From an uncultured Oscillospiraceae bacterium (GTDB lineage Bacteria; Bacillota_A; Clostridia; Oscillospirales; Oscillospiraceae), in assembly GCA_910584605.1 (NCBI GenBank), contig CAJUAW010000044.1, positions 1 to 20,637 on the forward strand: a stretch of DNA of 20,637 bases, in the 5' to 3' direction. The translations under genes and the position numbers were made by a program. The notes under the pieces were generated by a model. That model saw nothing but the letters and a program-made list of their open reading frames with translations. It was not told where the DNA came from and made no database searches. Shown here in pieces: positions 6,124 to 14,243 of this stretch. Every line of letters starts with the position of its first letter. Within the stretch, counting starts at the first letter, position 1.

Positions 6124-9100
6124 TTATTCGGCTGTGGCAGGGACGGCTTCCTCAGCAGGCGGCTGGGCGGGGGGCTCTCCCTTTTTCTTTTTCCGGGAGA
6201 AAATGTGGCTCAAATCGTCGATAACGGAGTAGTAAACCGGGGTAAACAGCAGGGTGACAATAGTGGAAACAACCATGCCGGAGATCATGGTGATGCTCAT
6301 ATCGCTCATCATCTCCGCCGCCCCCTCGGCCATGCCCAGTGCCATGGGCACCAGGGCCAGAACAGTGGTCAGGGTGGTCATCAGCACGGGGCGGATGCGA
6401 AGGGGGCAGGCGTGGAGGATGGCGTCCACCCGGCTTTCCCCCTGCTCCCGGCGCTGGCGGATGTAGTCCACCAGGATGATGGAGGCGTTGACCACCGTAC
6501 CAGCCAGCATGATCAGGGCCACCAGGGAGATCATGGACAGGTCCCGCCCGGTGAGAGGCAGGGCAAACAGGGCTCCGGTAAAGGCCACCGGCAGGATCAT
6601 CATCACAATGACCGGCATGAGGAAGGACTCAAACTGAGAGGCCAGCACGAAGTAGACCAGACCCAGGGCCACGATCAGGGCCAGCAGCAGATCGCTGAAG
6701 CTCTCCATCATGTCCTCATAAGCGCCGGAAATCTCGGCGGTGTAGCCGTCCGGGAGGGTGTAGCCCTCCAGAATCCGGTTGATTTCCCGGGTGATAGCGG
6801 TGGTATCGCCGCTGATGGTGTCGCCGGTGACCGAGATCTGCCGGGACTGGTTGACCCGGATGATGCTCTGGGGGGCCAGCTCGATGTCCACATGGGCCAC
6901 AGCGGACAGGGGCACCGTCCCGCCGAAGGCGGATGGGATGGCCATGGACTTCAGGGCGTCCAGGCTGGCGGCGGAGCGGCCGTCCCCCCGGACCACCACG
7001 TCCAGCTCCTTGTTGTCAATGGTGACCGCAGTGGCGGTGGAGCCGGACAGCTCCGACCGAATGGCGGCGCCCACCGAGGCGGCGGTGAGACCGTACTGGG
7101 AGGCGGCCTCCCGGTCCATGGTGACGGTGACCTGCTCCACCTCCTTGGCCTCGGAGGTGCCCACATCCACCGCGTCGGGCAGCTGGGCAATCTGACCGGC
7201 CAGATCGCTGGCGATCATCACCAGGGTCTCATAGTCGTTCCCGGTGATGTCCACGCTGATGTCTGCGCCGCTGCCCATCATGGCGGTCATGTCGGAGGAG
7301 GAGACGGTGATCTCACACCCGGCGATATCCCGGGTCAGCTCCCGCATGACCTGGGCCACGTCGTTGCTGCTGCGGCTCCGGTCCTCCTTGTCCACCAGCA
7401 CCAGTCCCACGGTAGAGGACTCGGGATTGGACAGGTGATAGACCGACTCCAGCTCCGGCACGTTCTCCATGGCGATGTCCACCACCCGGTCGGCAATGGC
7501 GGCGGTGGTCTCCACCTCGGTGCCCACCGGACTGCTGATGGAAATCTGGAGCATACCCTGGTCCATATCGGGCATCAGCACCATTTTGGTGTTCATGCAG
7601 GCGGCGATAAAGACGGCCACCAGGGCCACAGAGGCCAGCATTCCAACCCACAGGTGGCGGACAAAGTAGCCCAGCACCTTGGTGTACAGCTCATTCAGCC
7701 GCTGGCCCAGGCCCGCCCTGCCCTCGGCATGCTTCCTGGCCTTTTTCTCCGCCTTTTCCAGGGCGCGCTGGTGGACCTTCTTCTCATCCAGCAGGAAGTA
7801 GCACAGCAGAGGGACCAAGGTCACCGCAATCACCAGAGAGCCCAGAATCAGGAAGGAGATCGTCAGGCAGAAATCGTCAAAGAGCATGCCCGCCATCCCC
7901 CCGGTGAGGCCCAGGGGCAGAAAGACGGCCACCGTGGTGAGGGTGGAGGCGGTGAGAGAGGTGAAAACCTCCGCCGTCCCCTCCACACAGGACTCCATCC
8001 GGCTGTGGCCCTCGGCGGAGTAGCGGTAGATATTCTCCAGCACTACGATGGAGTTGTCCACGATCATGCCCACGCCCATGGCGATGCCCCCCAGGGACAT
8101 CATGTTCAGGGTGAGGTGGAACACGTTCATGAGTACGAACACCGTCAGGATACACACGGGCATGGACACGGCGATGGTAGCGGTGGCCCCCCACCGGCGC
8201 AGGAAGAGAAAGACCACCACGGCGGCCAGCACTACGCCCATTTCGATGTTCTGCACGGCGGCATTCACCGCCATGTTGATGTAGTCGGAGGCGGTGTACA
8301 GCACGGTGTAGACCACCGCGCCGTTGCGCTCCTGGAGCTTGGCCATCTCGGCCACCACTGCGTCGGCGGTGGCCACCTCGTTGGCCCCCGACTGCTTGGA
8401 CACCTGGAGCACCACACAGGCGGTGCCGTCGGTCTTGGCGATGGCCTCCGGGTCGCCGGTCTCCAGAAAAACATTGGCCACCTCAGACAGGCGGACCGTC
8501 CCTCCAGTCTGGAGGGGGATGATCAGGTTGGCCACATCCTCCACAGTCTGGAACTTGGCGTCGGTGGTGACGGTGAGGGTCTGGGTACCGTTTTTCATAT
8601 CGCCGCCGGGGTAGAGCAGGTTGTCCGCCGCCAGCATCTGGGCAATATAGGAGTTGGACAGCCCCAGGCCGGCCGCCCGGGTTGGGTCCACCTCCACGGC
8701 GATCTGCTGCTCCACGCCGCCGGAGACGGTCACCTGGGCCACGCCGTCAATGCGCTCCAAGGCGGGGGAGACGGTATCCTCCGCCATGGCCTGGACCGAG
8801 GCCAGGTCCTCCCCCTGGAGGGCGATCATGGCGGAGGGCATCAGGTCACCGATGTTGATGTTGACGATGATGGGGTCCACCGCCCCATCGGGGAGGGACA
8901 GCCGGTCAAACTGCTCCCGCAGCTTGGTGGCGGCGATATCCAGATCGGTGCCCTCCACATAGGTGATCTGGAGCTGGCTCACCCCGTTGGAGGAGGTGGA
9001 ACTCACCCCGTCCACCCCGGACACCGACATGATGGCCGATTCCAGGGGCCGGGTAACCAGCTCCTCCATATCGCTGGGGGTGGCGCCGTTGTAGTAGCAC

Positions 9101-9246
9101 AGGACCAGCGCGGCCGGGGCCTCCATATCGGGCAGGAGGGCCAGCTGCAGCTGGGTGGTAAAGACCAACCCGAAGATGGAGATCATGATGACCGCCATCA
9201 GCGTTGTGACCTTGTGCCCGATGCAGAATCTCGCGATCTTATTCAC
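6124..9246 (-). CDS. RND-family efflux transporter permease (HAE1/AcrB-like)
   Basis: A 1040-residue inner-membrane pump of the AcrB/HAE1 family. TM1 is near residues 12-31 (TTLMAVIMISIFGLVF), a large extracytoplasmic porter loop follows, then the TM2-6 block with GMIVDNSIVVLENIYR, a basic cytosolic loop (EKAEKKARKHAEGR), a second long loop, and the last TM block with MLAGTVVNASIILVDYI. It is full length and was probably formed by ancestral duplication, as in the family. In AcrB the TM4 proton-relay pair is Asp-Asp; here it is D397-N398, and the TM10 Lys position is Asn, a pattern common outside the Proteobacterial drug pumps. Translation starts at GTG 9246 with GGGGAGGAC overlapping the end of the adaptor gene, giving tight coupling. 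It probably exports drugs or amphiphiles using the proton motive force; substrate unknown. Confidence 0.96.
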   Translation of the reverse strand: MNKIARFCIGHKVTTLMAVIMISIFGLVFTTQLQLALLPDMEAPAALVLCYYNGATPSDMEELVTRPLESAIMSVSGVDGVSSTSSNGVSQLQITYVEGTDLDIAATKLREQFDRLSLPDGAVDPIIVNINIGDLMPSAMIALQGEDLASVQAMAEDTVSPALERIDGVAQVTVSGGVEQQIAVEVDPTRAAGLGLSNSYIAQMLAADNLLYPGGDMKNGTQTLTVTTDAKFQTVEDVANLIIPLQTGGTVRLSEVANVFLETGDPEAIAKTDGTACVVLQVSKQSGANEVATADAVVAEMAKLQERNGAVVYTVLYTASDYINMAVNAAVQNIEMGVVLAAVVVFLFLRRWGATATIAVSMPVCILTVFVLMNVFHLTLNMMSLGGIAMGVGMIVDNSIVVLENIYRYSAEGHSRMESCVEGTAEVFTSLTASTLTTVAVFLPLGLTGGMAGMLFDDFCLTISFLILGSLVIAVTLVPLLCYFLLDEKKVHQRALEKAEKKARKHAEGRAGLGQRLNELYTKVLGYFVRHLWVGMLASVALVAVFIAACMNTKMVLMPDMDQGMLQISISSPVGTEVETTAAIADRVVDIAMENVPELESVYHLSNPESSTVGLVLVDKEDRSRSSNDVAQVMRELTRDIAGCEITVSSSDMTAMMGSGADISVDITGNDYETLVMIASDLAGQIAQLPDAVDVGTSEAKEVEQVTVTMDREAASQYGLTAASVGAAIRSELSGSTATAVTIDNKELDVVVRGDGRSAASLDALKSMAIPSAFGGTVPLSAVAHVDIELAPQSIIRVNQSRQISVTGDTISGDTTAITREINRILEGYTLPDGYTAEISGAYEDMMESFSDLLLALIVALGLVYFVLASQFESFLMPVIVMMILPVAFTGALFALPLTGRDLSMISLVALIMLAGTVVNASIILVDYIRQRREQGESRVDAILHACPLRIRPVLMTTLTTVLALVPMALGMAEGAAEMMSDMSITMISGMVVSTIVTLLFTPVYYSVIDDLSHIFSRKKKKGEPPAQPPAEEAVPATAE

Positions 9247-9251
9247 CGGCC

Positions 9252-10439
9252 TCAGTCCTCCCCAGTCACGATGCGCACCGCGTCGCCGTCCGACAGATAG
9301 GCCTGCCCCACCGTCACCAGCATGTCGCCGGCTCCCAGGCCGGAGGTCACCTCGGTGACGCCGCTGCCCGTCAAGCCGGTGCCGATGGCCGCATAGCGGG
9401 CGGTGCCGCGGCCTTCCACGATGCCGTCCACCACAAAGACATACTGAGCGCCGTTGCTGGTGAGGATGGCCTCCGTCGGGATGACAACGGTGTCGGCAGA
9501 GGTGTCGGTGCGGAAGGAGACATCGGCAAACATGCCGGACATCAGGCCCTCCACATCCTCCAGGATGGAGATGGTCACATTATACAGCTTGGTCTGCATG
9601 CTGGCGGTGTTCTCAATCTTCTTGATGGAGCCCACCAGCTGCTTACCCAGGGCGCTGATGGACACGTCCACCTCATCCCCCTCGGCCAGCTTGGGCACCA
9701 GGGCCTCCGAGACGGAGACCGACACCTCCAGCTGGTCCACGCCGTCAATGACCGCCACCGGCGCGGAGGGGGTGACATAGCTGCCCTCCGCCGCGTTCAG
9801 GGCGATGATGGTGCCCGAGATGGGGGCGATCACATTGCCCTGGCTGTCCACATTCTCCAGCACGGCAGACAGCTGCTCCACATTGGACTTGTAGCTCTGC
9901 ATCCCCGCCTCCAGCTGGGCCAGGGTGGCGGTGCGCTGGGCCTGGGCGGACTGGAGGGACAGCTCCGCCTGGTCCACCTCCAGCTGGGAGGCGGCGCCGA
10001 TCTCAAACAGGGCCTGCAGGTCGCTGACATTCTTCTCCGCCAGGGCGATCTGCTTGTCGAAGATAGCGGCCTGGTCCTGGTAGCTCTGGACGGCGGAGTT
10101 GTAGCTGATACTGGCCGCGCTGTAGGAGGACAGGGTGCTGGCCATATCCAGCGTGCACAGGGTCTGTCCGGCGGTGACCGAATCCCCCACCTCCACAAAA
10201 AGAGCAGTACACTGGGTCTGGGCCGCCACAAAGACAGACTCCTGCCCGTCGGTGACCACCCGGCCGGACACCTTGTTCTCGGTGGAGATGGTATCCACCG
10301 TCACCTCCTGGACCTGGACCGCTACACCGGCGGCGGGACTGTCCTGGGAGCTGCTCTCCCCTCCTCCGGACTGGCAGGCGGTCAGGCTCAGGGCCAGGGC
10401 GGCGGCCAGCGCGAGGGAAAAAATTCGCTTTTGCTTCAT
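9252..10439 (-). CDS. RND efflux membrane-fusion protein (lipoprotein adaptor)
   Basis: A 395-residue adaptor. The signal peptide MKQKRIFSLALAAALALSLT ends in a lipobox with Cys22 (LTAC), so the mature protein is probably lipid-anchored outside the membrane; a Gly/Ser-rich tether follows. A lipoyl half-motif (FVEVGDSVTAGQTLCTLD) leads into an alpha-helical hairpin (about 100-205, NVSDLQALFEIGAASQLEVD), the second lipoyl half (VIAPISGTIIALNAAEGSYV), a beta-barrel domain and a membrane-proximal domain ending near ILTSNGAQYVFVVDG. Adaptors of this family link the RND pump to an outer channel. The ATG has AAAGGAGG upstream, 13 bases after the TolC-like gene. The pump gene starts 5 bases after its stop. 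Confidence 0.95.
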   Translation of the reverse strand: MKQKRIFSLALAAALALSLTACQSGGGESSSQDSPAAGVAVQVQEVTVDTISTENKVSGRVVTDGQESVFVAAQTQCTALFVEVGDSVTAGQTLCTLDMASTLSSYSAASISYNSAVQSYQDQAAIFDKQIALAEKNVSDLQALFEIGAASQLEVDQAELSLQSAQAQRTATLAQLEAGMQSYKSNVEQLSAVLENVDSQGNVIAPISGTIIALNAAEGSYVTPSAPVAVIDGVDQLEVSVSVSEALVPKLAEGDEVDVSISALGKQLVGSIKKIENTASMQTKLYNVTISILEDVEGLMSGMFADVSFRTDTSADTVVIPTEAILTSNGAQYVFVVDGIVEGRGTARYAAIGTGLTGSGVTEVTSGLGAGDMLVTVGQAYLSDGDAVRIVTGED

Positions 10440-10452
10440 CAGTCGGCCTCCT

Positions 10453-11823
10453 TTAGTTCATGATTCCGTAGTCCACGGCCCAGCGGTAGGTGTTATAGGC
10501 GGACAACAGATCGTTTTCCGCGCCTGCGACCTTCTCCTGGGCCTCCTTCAGCTTGTCCTCCGCCTCCAAGAGGCTGTTTTGGGACAGGTTCCCCTGGCTG
10601 TACTTCAGCTGGGACACGGCGTAGTTGTCCTGCTCCACGGCCAGGGCAGTCTTATAAGCGTCCAGGATCTGCCTGTAGTCCTGGACCTTCAGATACAGAT
10701 TCCGCAGGTTCAGCTCAAAGCTCTGCACCGTGTTGTCATAGGTGTACTTCGCCGTGTAGTAGGTGTGCCGCGCCTGCTGATAGGAGCGTTTCTCCCCATT
10801 GTAGGTCTGAGCAAAGTCGCCGCCGTGGTCGTTGTACTCCTTCCGGGCATCCTTGTAGGTCTCGGTGGCCTGATACAGGTCCCAGCTGTTCTCCTTCGCG
10901 GTCTCCAGGTCCTGCTCCAGGTCCATGCGGTCCAGGTCCGCCTGGGTGACCTTGGGCAGGGGACCCAGGGCTATGGTCCCGGTGATATCCGCTCCCAGTA
11001 GCAGCTCCAGCTGGCCCTTATACGTGTTCAGGTTCATCCGCAGGGTGGACAGTCCGCTGTCCAGCGCCGACCGGCCCGCCTGCGCCTGCTTCAGGGTCAG
11101 AGAGGAGATATGCCCCAGCTCATAGCGCAGGTCCAGCTCGGTGAGCTGACGGTCCAGGGCAGCCAGCTGGCGCTCCAGGCCGTTCTCCTGCAGCTCCATG
11201 GCGGCCAGGGCGATATAGGTCGTCTCCCCGGCCATGATGATCTGATTTTGCAGGCTCTTCAGCTGGCGGACGGTGTCGGCGTTGTCCTCCTGCATGTCCC
11301 CCTCCTTAATGGCGTCGAACTGCTTCCGGACGGCGTCGTAGGCCTGGTCCATCTGGTCGTAGGCGCTGTGGTACTCATAGTCGCTCATGTACCCGGACAT
11401 CATCACCATGCTCCACTGGGCCTTGGCGATCTCGTTAAGCTGAAGGCGCATGTCCTCCTTCAGCTTGTCATAGTCGATTTCCTCCAGCATATCGATGCTC
11501 TCCTGAAGGGCCAGCACCTGCAGATTGCCCTCGTGCATCCGGCGGTTCACGTTGGCGAAGGAGATGGACCCCACCGGGTCCGGTATGTATTCCTCCGCCG
11601 GGGGTTCCTCAGAGGCGCCCTCCTCCCCCTCCTTCGGTCCTTCGGTTTCGGCCTCCTCCGGCTCCGCGGACGGCTCCTCCTCCGGCTGGGTCTGGGACTC
11701 TTCTGCCTGCAGGGCGGGAACATCGGGCTCGGACGGGTCTTCCTCCGCCGCCAGGACCGTAACGCCCAGCAGAGACAGGGCCAGGGCCGCCGCAGCCAGC
11801 AGGGCCAGGGTCCGTTGTTTCAT
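10453..11823 (-). CDS. TolC-family-like exported coiled-coil protein
   Basis: A 456-residue protein with a Sec-type signal peptide (MKQRTLALLAAAALALSLLG onward, likely cut after the VLAAE region), then a Glu/Pro-rich acidic linker to about residue 85 (for example EEEPSAEPEEAETEGPKEG). The rest is almost wholly long helical repeats: LERQLAALDRQLTELDLRYE, and DNYAVSQLKYSQGNLSQNSL, which is typical of the second TolC repeat (L-K-Y-x-x-G-N-L-S). TolC forms an outer-membrane channel for tripartite pumps. In a single-membrane Clostridium-like cell it cannot do this in the usual way and may form a wall-spanning conduit or a periplasm-like scaffold. It overlaps the tetR stop by 4 bases (ATGA) and lies upstream of the adaptor and pump genes. 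The acidic linker is unusual for TolC. Confidence 0.85.
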   Translation of the reverse strand: MKQRTLALLAAAALALSLLGVTVLAAEEDPSEPDVPALQAEESQTQPEEEPSAEPEEAETEGPKEGEEGASEEPPAEEYIPDPVGSISFANVNRRMHEGNLQVLALQESIDMLEEIDYDKLKEDMRLQLNEIAKAQWSMVMMSGYMSDYEYHSAYDQMDQAYDAVRKQFDAIKEGDMQEDNADTVRQLKSLQNQIIMAGETTYIALAAMELQENGLERQLAALDRQLTELDLRYELGHISSLTLKQAQAGRSALDSGLSTLRMNLNTYKGQLELLLGADITGTIALGPLPKVTQADLDRMDLEQDLETAKENSWDLYQATETYKDARKEYNDHGGDFAQTYNGEKRSYQQARHTYYTAKYTYDNTVQSFELNLRNLYLKVQDYRQILDAYKTALAVEQDNYAVSQLKYSQGNLSQNSLLEAEDKLKEAQEKVAGAENDLLSAYNTYRWAVDYGIMN

Positions 11824-12452
11824 ATGGCCACCTCCTTATAATTCTCCGCCGCCCCGCCGTAGCGGAGCAGCTCCATTCGTATCTGCAGCGTCTCCCGCAT
11901 CTGAGTCAGCCGGGAGGGGTCCCACAGGGACTCCGCCACTGCAAAGGCCAGCACTGCGCAGGCCAGGTGGAAGACATGGTCGGCATATTCCCGGTCCGGC
12001 TGCCGCAGCTTATTGACGTTGATCACATCCCACAGCAGCTCCGGCAGAAAGGCGCAGGGCGTGGAACCGCCGATAAAGCTCTGTATATCAATGCCCTTGT
12101 TCATCCGCAGTATGCCGATGAACAGGGTCAGCATGGGGTCAGTCCCGCCCTGCACGCTCATAAACCGGTCATAGGCCAGCAGGGGAAAGGCAAATATGTC
12201 CCCCTCCGCCTCGATCAGGATGTCTCGCAGGAGAGCAATAAAATACTCCCGCATATCCTCTAGCAAATAGTGGATCAGATCCTCCTTGTCCTCAAAATAC
12301 TGGTAGAAGCTGCCCCGGGGAATGTGGGCGGCGGCGATGATGCGGTTGATGGACACCTCGCTGAAGCGCACCTGGGACACCTCTGCCCAGCAGGCTTCGA
12401 TCAGCCTGGCCCGTTTTTCCTCCGGCAATCGGAAAAAGGTACTGGTCGGCAT
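11820..12452 (-). CDS. TetR-family transcriptional regulator of the efflux operon
   Basis: A 210-residue protein. The N-terminal DNA-binding domain includes INRIIAAAHIPRGSFYQYF (about 34-52), the typical TetR HTH followed by the conserved F-Y-x-Y-F-x-D-K-E-D-L. The C-terminal ~150 residues are the variable ligand-binding and dimerisation region, from which no ligand can be inferred. The ATG at 12452 has GAGGAGGG upstream. It is the first gene of the efflux operon; its stop overlaps the TolC-like start. Three related inverted repeats surround its promoter, so it most likely represses the whole operon and is relieved by a pump substrate. That is inferred from layout. Confidence 0.93.
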   Translation of the reverse strand: MPTSTFFRLPEEKRARLIEACWAEVSQVRFSEVSINRIIAAAHIPRGSFYQYFEDKEDLIHYLLEDMREYFIALLRDILIEAEGDIFAFPLLAYDRFMSVQGGTDPMLTLFIGILRMNKGIDIQSFIGGSTPCAFLPELLWDVINVNKLRQPDREYADHVFHLACAVLAFAVAESLWDPSRLTQMRETLQIRMELLRYGGAAENYKEVAI

Positions 12453-12467
12453 GAGCTCCCTCCTCTA

Positions 12468-12529
12468 TGACAGGTTGTCGCATTATGACAGGCTGTCATG
12501 CATTATACTCTGGCCTGCACAGCCTGTCA
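12468..12529. promoter_or_regulatory. Triple operator-like palindromes for the TetR regulator
   Basis: Three 13-base related sites on the plus strand: TGACAGGTTGTCG (12468-12480), TGACAGGCTGTCA (12486-12498, a perfect palindrome around its central base) and GCACAGCCTGTCA (12517-12529). The first two are 18 bases apart and lie between the -10 box and the start codon; the third overlaps the -35 box. Confidence 0.75.
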
Positions 12530-12530
12530 A
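12502..12530 (-). promoter_or_regulatory. Consensus sigma-A-type promoter of the efflux operon
   Basis: On the minus strand, a perfect TTGACA (12530-12525), 17-base spacer, perfect TATAAT (12507-12502). Such a strong promoter is consistent with tight repression by the overlapping palindromes. Confidence 0.9.
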
Positions 12531-12589
12531 GGCGGGAATTGTGAAGCTTTTGTTAAAATGCCGCAGGCAGGAACGGGCAGTTTTTCCTC

Positions 12590-12618
12590 TTGACGAACCA
12601 CCCGGCAAACGGTATGAT
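12590..12618 (+). promoter_or_regulatory. Sigma-A-type promoter of the FMN oxidase gene
   Basis: TTGACG (12590-12595), 17-base spacer, TATGAT (12613-12618), 28 bases before the ATG. It is separate from the divergent tetR promoter. Confidence 0.8.
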
Positions 12619-12646
12619 TTGAGGAGAGAAATAAGGAGGGGTACCG

Positions 12647-13660
12647 ATGACCTATCAGGAGATTTTAGAGGCCGCCCGCACCTGCAGCGGCCCATACTGC
12701 AAAGCCTGCCCGGTGTGCAACGGCCGGGCCTGCAAAAACACCATGCCCGGTCCGGGGGCCAAGGGCACCGGCACGGTGGCCGCCCGAAACTACGACGCCT
12801 GGCAGGACATATGCCTGAACATGGATACCATCTGCGAAAACGGCCCGGTGGACACCCGCTTCACCCTGTTCGGCCAGACCTACAGCCTGCCGGTCTTTGC
12901 CGGACCGGTGGGGGCGGTGAAGCTCCACTACGGCGACCGCCTCACCGACCAGGGCTACAACGAAATCCTGGTCCCCGCCTGCGTCCAGGCGGGCATCGCC
13001 GCCTTCACCGGCGACGGCGCTGACCCCACTGTCTTTGCCGCCGCCGCTAAGGCCATCGGCGCCAACGGCGGAAAGGGCATCCCCACCGTCAAGCCCTGGG
13101 ATCGGGACACCCTCTTCGCCAAGCTGGACCAGGCCAAGGAGTCGGGCGCCCAGATGTTCGCCATGGATATCGACGCCGCCGGCCTGCCCTTCCTCAAGGG
13201 GCTCAATCCCCCCGCCGGGTCCAAGACGGCGGCGGAGCTGCGGGAGATCATCGAGTACGCCGGGGTGCCCTTCATCCTGAAGGGCGTCATGACCGTCAAG
13301 GGTGCCAAGAAGGCCCTGGAGGCCGGAGCGGCGGGCATTGTGGTGTCCAACCACGGCGGGCGCGTTCAGGACGGCGTCCCCGCCACCGCCGAGGTCCTGC
13401 CCGCCATTGCGGACGCTGTCAAAGGCCAGATGGTGATCATGGTGGACGGCGGCATCCGCTCCGGTGTGGACGTGTGCAAGGCCCTGGCCCTGGGGGCTGA
13501 CGCCTGCATCCTGGCCCGGCCCTATGTCACCGCCGTCTACGGCGGCGGGATGGAAGGGGTCAAGGTCCTCACCGATCAGCTCAAGGCCGAGCTGGCCGAC
13601 ACCATGGCCATGTGCGGGGTCCACTCCCTGTCGGAGATTTCACGGGATATGATTTTTTAA
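12647..13660 (+). CDS. FMN-dependent alpha-hydroxy-acid oxidase/dehydrogenase family protein
   Basis: A 337-residue TIM-barrel flavoprotein. Family residues are present: K212 in FILKGVMT, H236 and R239 in VSNHGGR (catalytic base and substrate binding), D267 and R271 in VDGGIRSG, and the FMN phosphate-binding LGADACILARPYV. Members oxidise L-2-hydroxy acids such as lactate or glycolate to keto acids in the cytosol. The N-terminus carries five Cys in CSGPYCKACPVCNGRAC (13, 18, 21, 24, 29), absent from classical oxygen-using oxidases, which suggests metal or Fe-S binding and an electron acceptor other than oxygen. That is inference; substrate and acceptor are unknown. The ATG has AAGGAGGGG upstream. 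It is monocistronic between its own promoter and terminator. Type 2 isopentenyl isomerase is a distant relative and less likely. Confidence 0.88.
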   Translation: MTYQEILEAARTCSGPYCKACPVCNGRACKNTMPGPGAKGTGTVAARNYDAWQDICLNMDTICENGPVDTRFTLFGQTYSLPVFAGPVGAVKLHYGDRLTDQGYNEILVPACVQAGIAAFTGDGADPTVFAAAAKAIGANGGKGIPTVKPWDRDTLFAKLDQAKESGAQMFAMDIDAAGLPFLKGLNPPAGSKTAAELREIIEYAGVPFILKGVMTVKGAKKALEAGAAGIVVSNHGGRVQDGVPATAEVLPAIADAVKGQMVIMVDGGIRSGVDVCKALALGADACILARPYVTAVYGGGMEGVKVLTDQLKAELADTMAMCGVHSLSEISRDMIF

Positions 13661-13666
13661 TGGAAG

Positions 13667-13695
13667 GGCCGCCTGCGGGCGGCCTTTCTTCTTTT
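13667..13695 (+). terminator. Rho-independent terminator
   Basis: GGCCGCC/GGCGGCC stem with a TGCG loop, followed by TTTCTTCTTTTT, directly after the oxidase stop. Confidence 0.85.
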
Positions 13696-13723
13696 TGACC
13701 GCAACAATTCTCCTGTTTGAAAC

Positions 13724-13735
13724 GTCTATATAGAC
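13724..13735. promoter_or_regulatory. Perfect 12-base palindrome before the ECF sigma gene
   Basis: GTCTATATAGAC sits directly before the Shine-Dalgarno of the sigma gene. It may be an operator or part of a promoter. No clear -35/-10 pair was found here. Confidence 0.4.
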
Positions 13736-13752
13736 AAAAGGAGGTGATCCCC

Positions 13753-14220
13753 ATGTCCCAGAGATCCAACCGGCCGGTGGATTGGGAAGCGCTTGTCACA
13801 CAGAACGAGACCCGCCTGTACCGGGCGGCTCTGGCCATCCTGGGCGATCCCCAGGAGGCGGAGGACGCCGTTCAGGACGCCTTTCTCCGCTATCTGGAAA
13901 AGGCCCCGGACAATCTGGAGCACCCCGGCGCATGGCTGATGCGGGTGCTGGTCAACGGCTGCCGGAGCCGCCTGCGTCTGGCCTGGCGGCGGGTGGGCCC
14001 TCTGCCGGAAACCCTGCCCGCCCCTGGCCCGGAGGAGCGCGAGGAGCTGGAGGAGCTGTTTTCCCTGCCGCCGGAGGACCGGGCCGTCATCCACCTGCAC
14101 TACTACGAGGGCTGCTCCACCGATGAGATCGCCCAAATGCTGGGCTGCCGTCCGGGGACGGTCCGCTCCCGCCTGTCCCGGGCCAGAGGCAGGCTGCGGA
14201 AGCTGATCGAAGCAAATTAG
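13753..14220 (+). CDS. ECF-family RNA polymerase sigma factor
   Basis: A 155-residue sigma-70 factor with only regions 2 and 4. Region 2 (about 8-60) includes ALAILGDPQEAEDAVQDAFL; region 4 (about 95-150) includes LPPEDRAVIHLHYYEGCS and the HTH TDEIAQMLGCRPGTVRSRLS. ECF factors direct polymerase to a small regulon, usually including their own operon, and are held by a membrane anti-sigma factor. ATG 13753 is preceded by AAAAGGAGGTGAT (13736-13748), an extended match to the 16S anti-Shine-Dalgarno; an upstream in-frame ATG at 13717 would lie before this site. The next gene, 23 bases on, encodes a single-pass membrane protein and is the likely partner. Confidence 0.94.
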   Translation: MSQRSNRPVDWEALVTQNETRLYRAALAILGDPQEAEDAVQDAFLRYLEKAPDNLEHPGAWLMRVLVNGCRSRLRLAWRRVGPLPETLPAPGPEEREELEELFSLPPEDRAVIHLHYYEGCSTDEIAQMLGCRPGTVRSRLSRARGRLRKLIEAN

Positions 14221-14243
14221 ACGCGACAAAAAGGAGTTTCTTT

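Noticed and set aside
6118..9300. A 1060-codon plus-strand open frame opposite the RND pump gene
   Set aside because: The product is a monotonous His/Gly/Gln/Asp mix created by the antisense of GC-rich codons. The minus-strand frame is a clear full-length RND pump.
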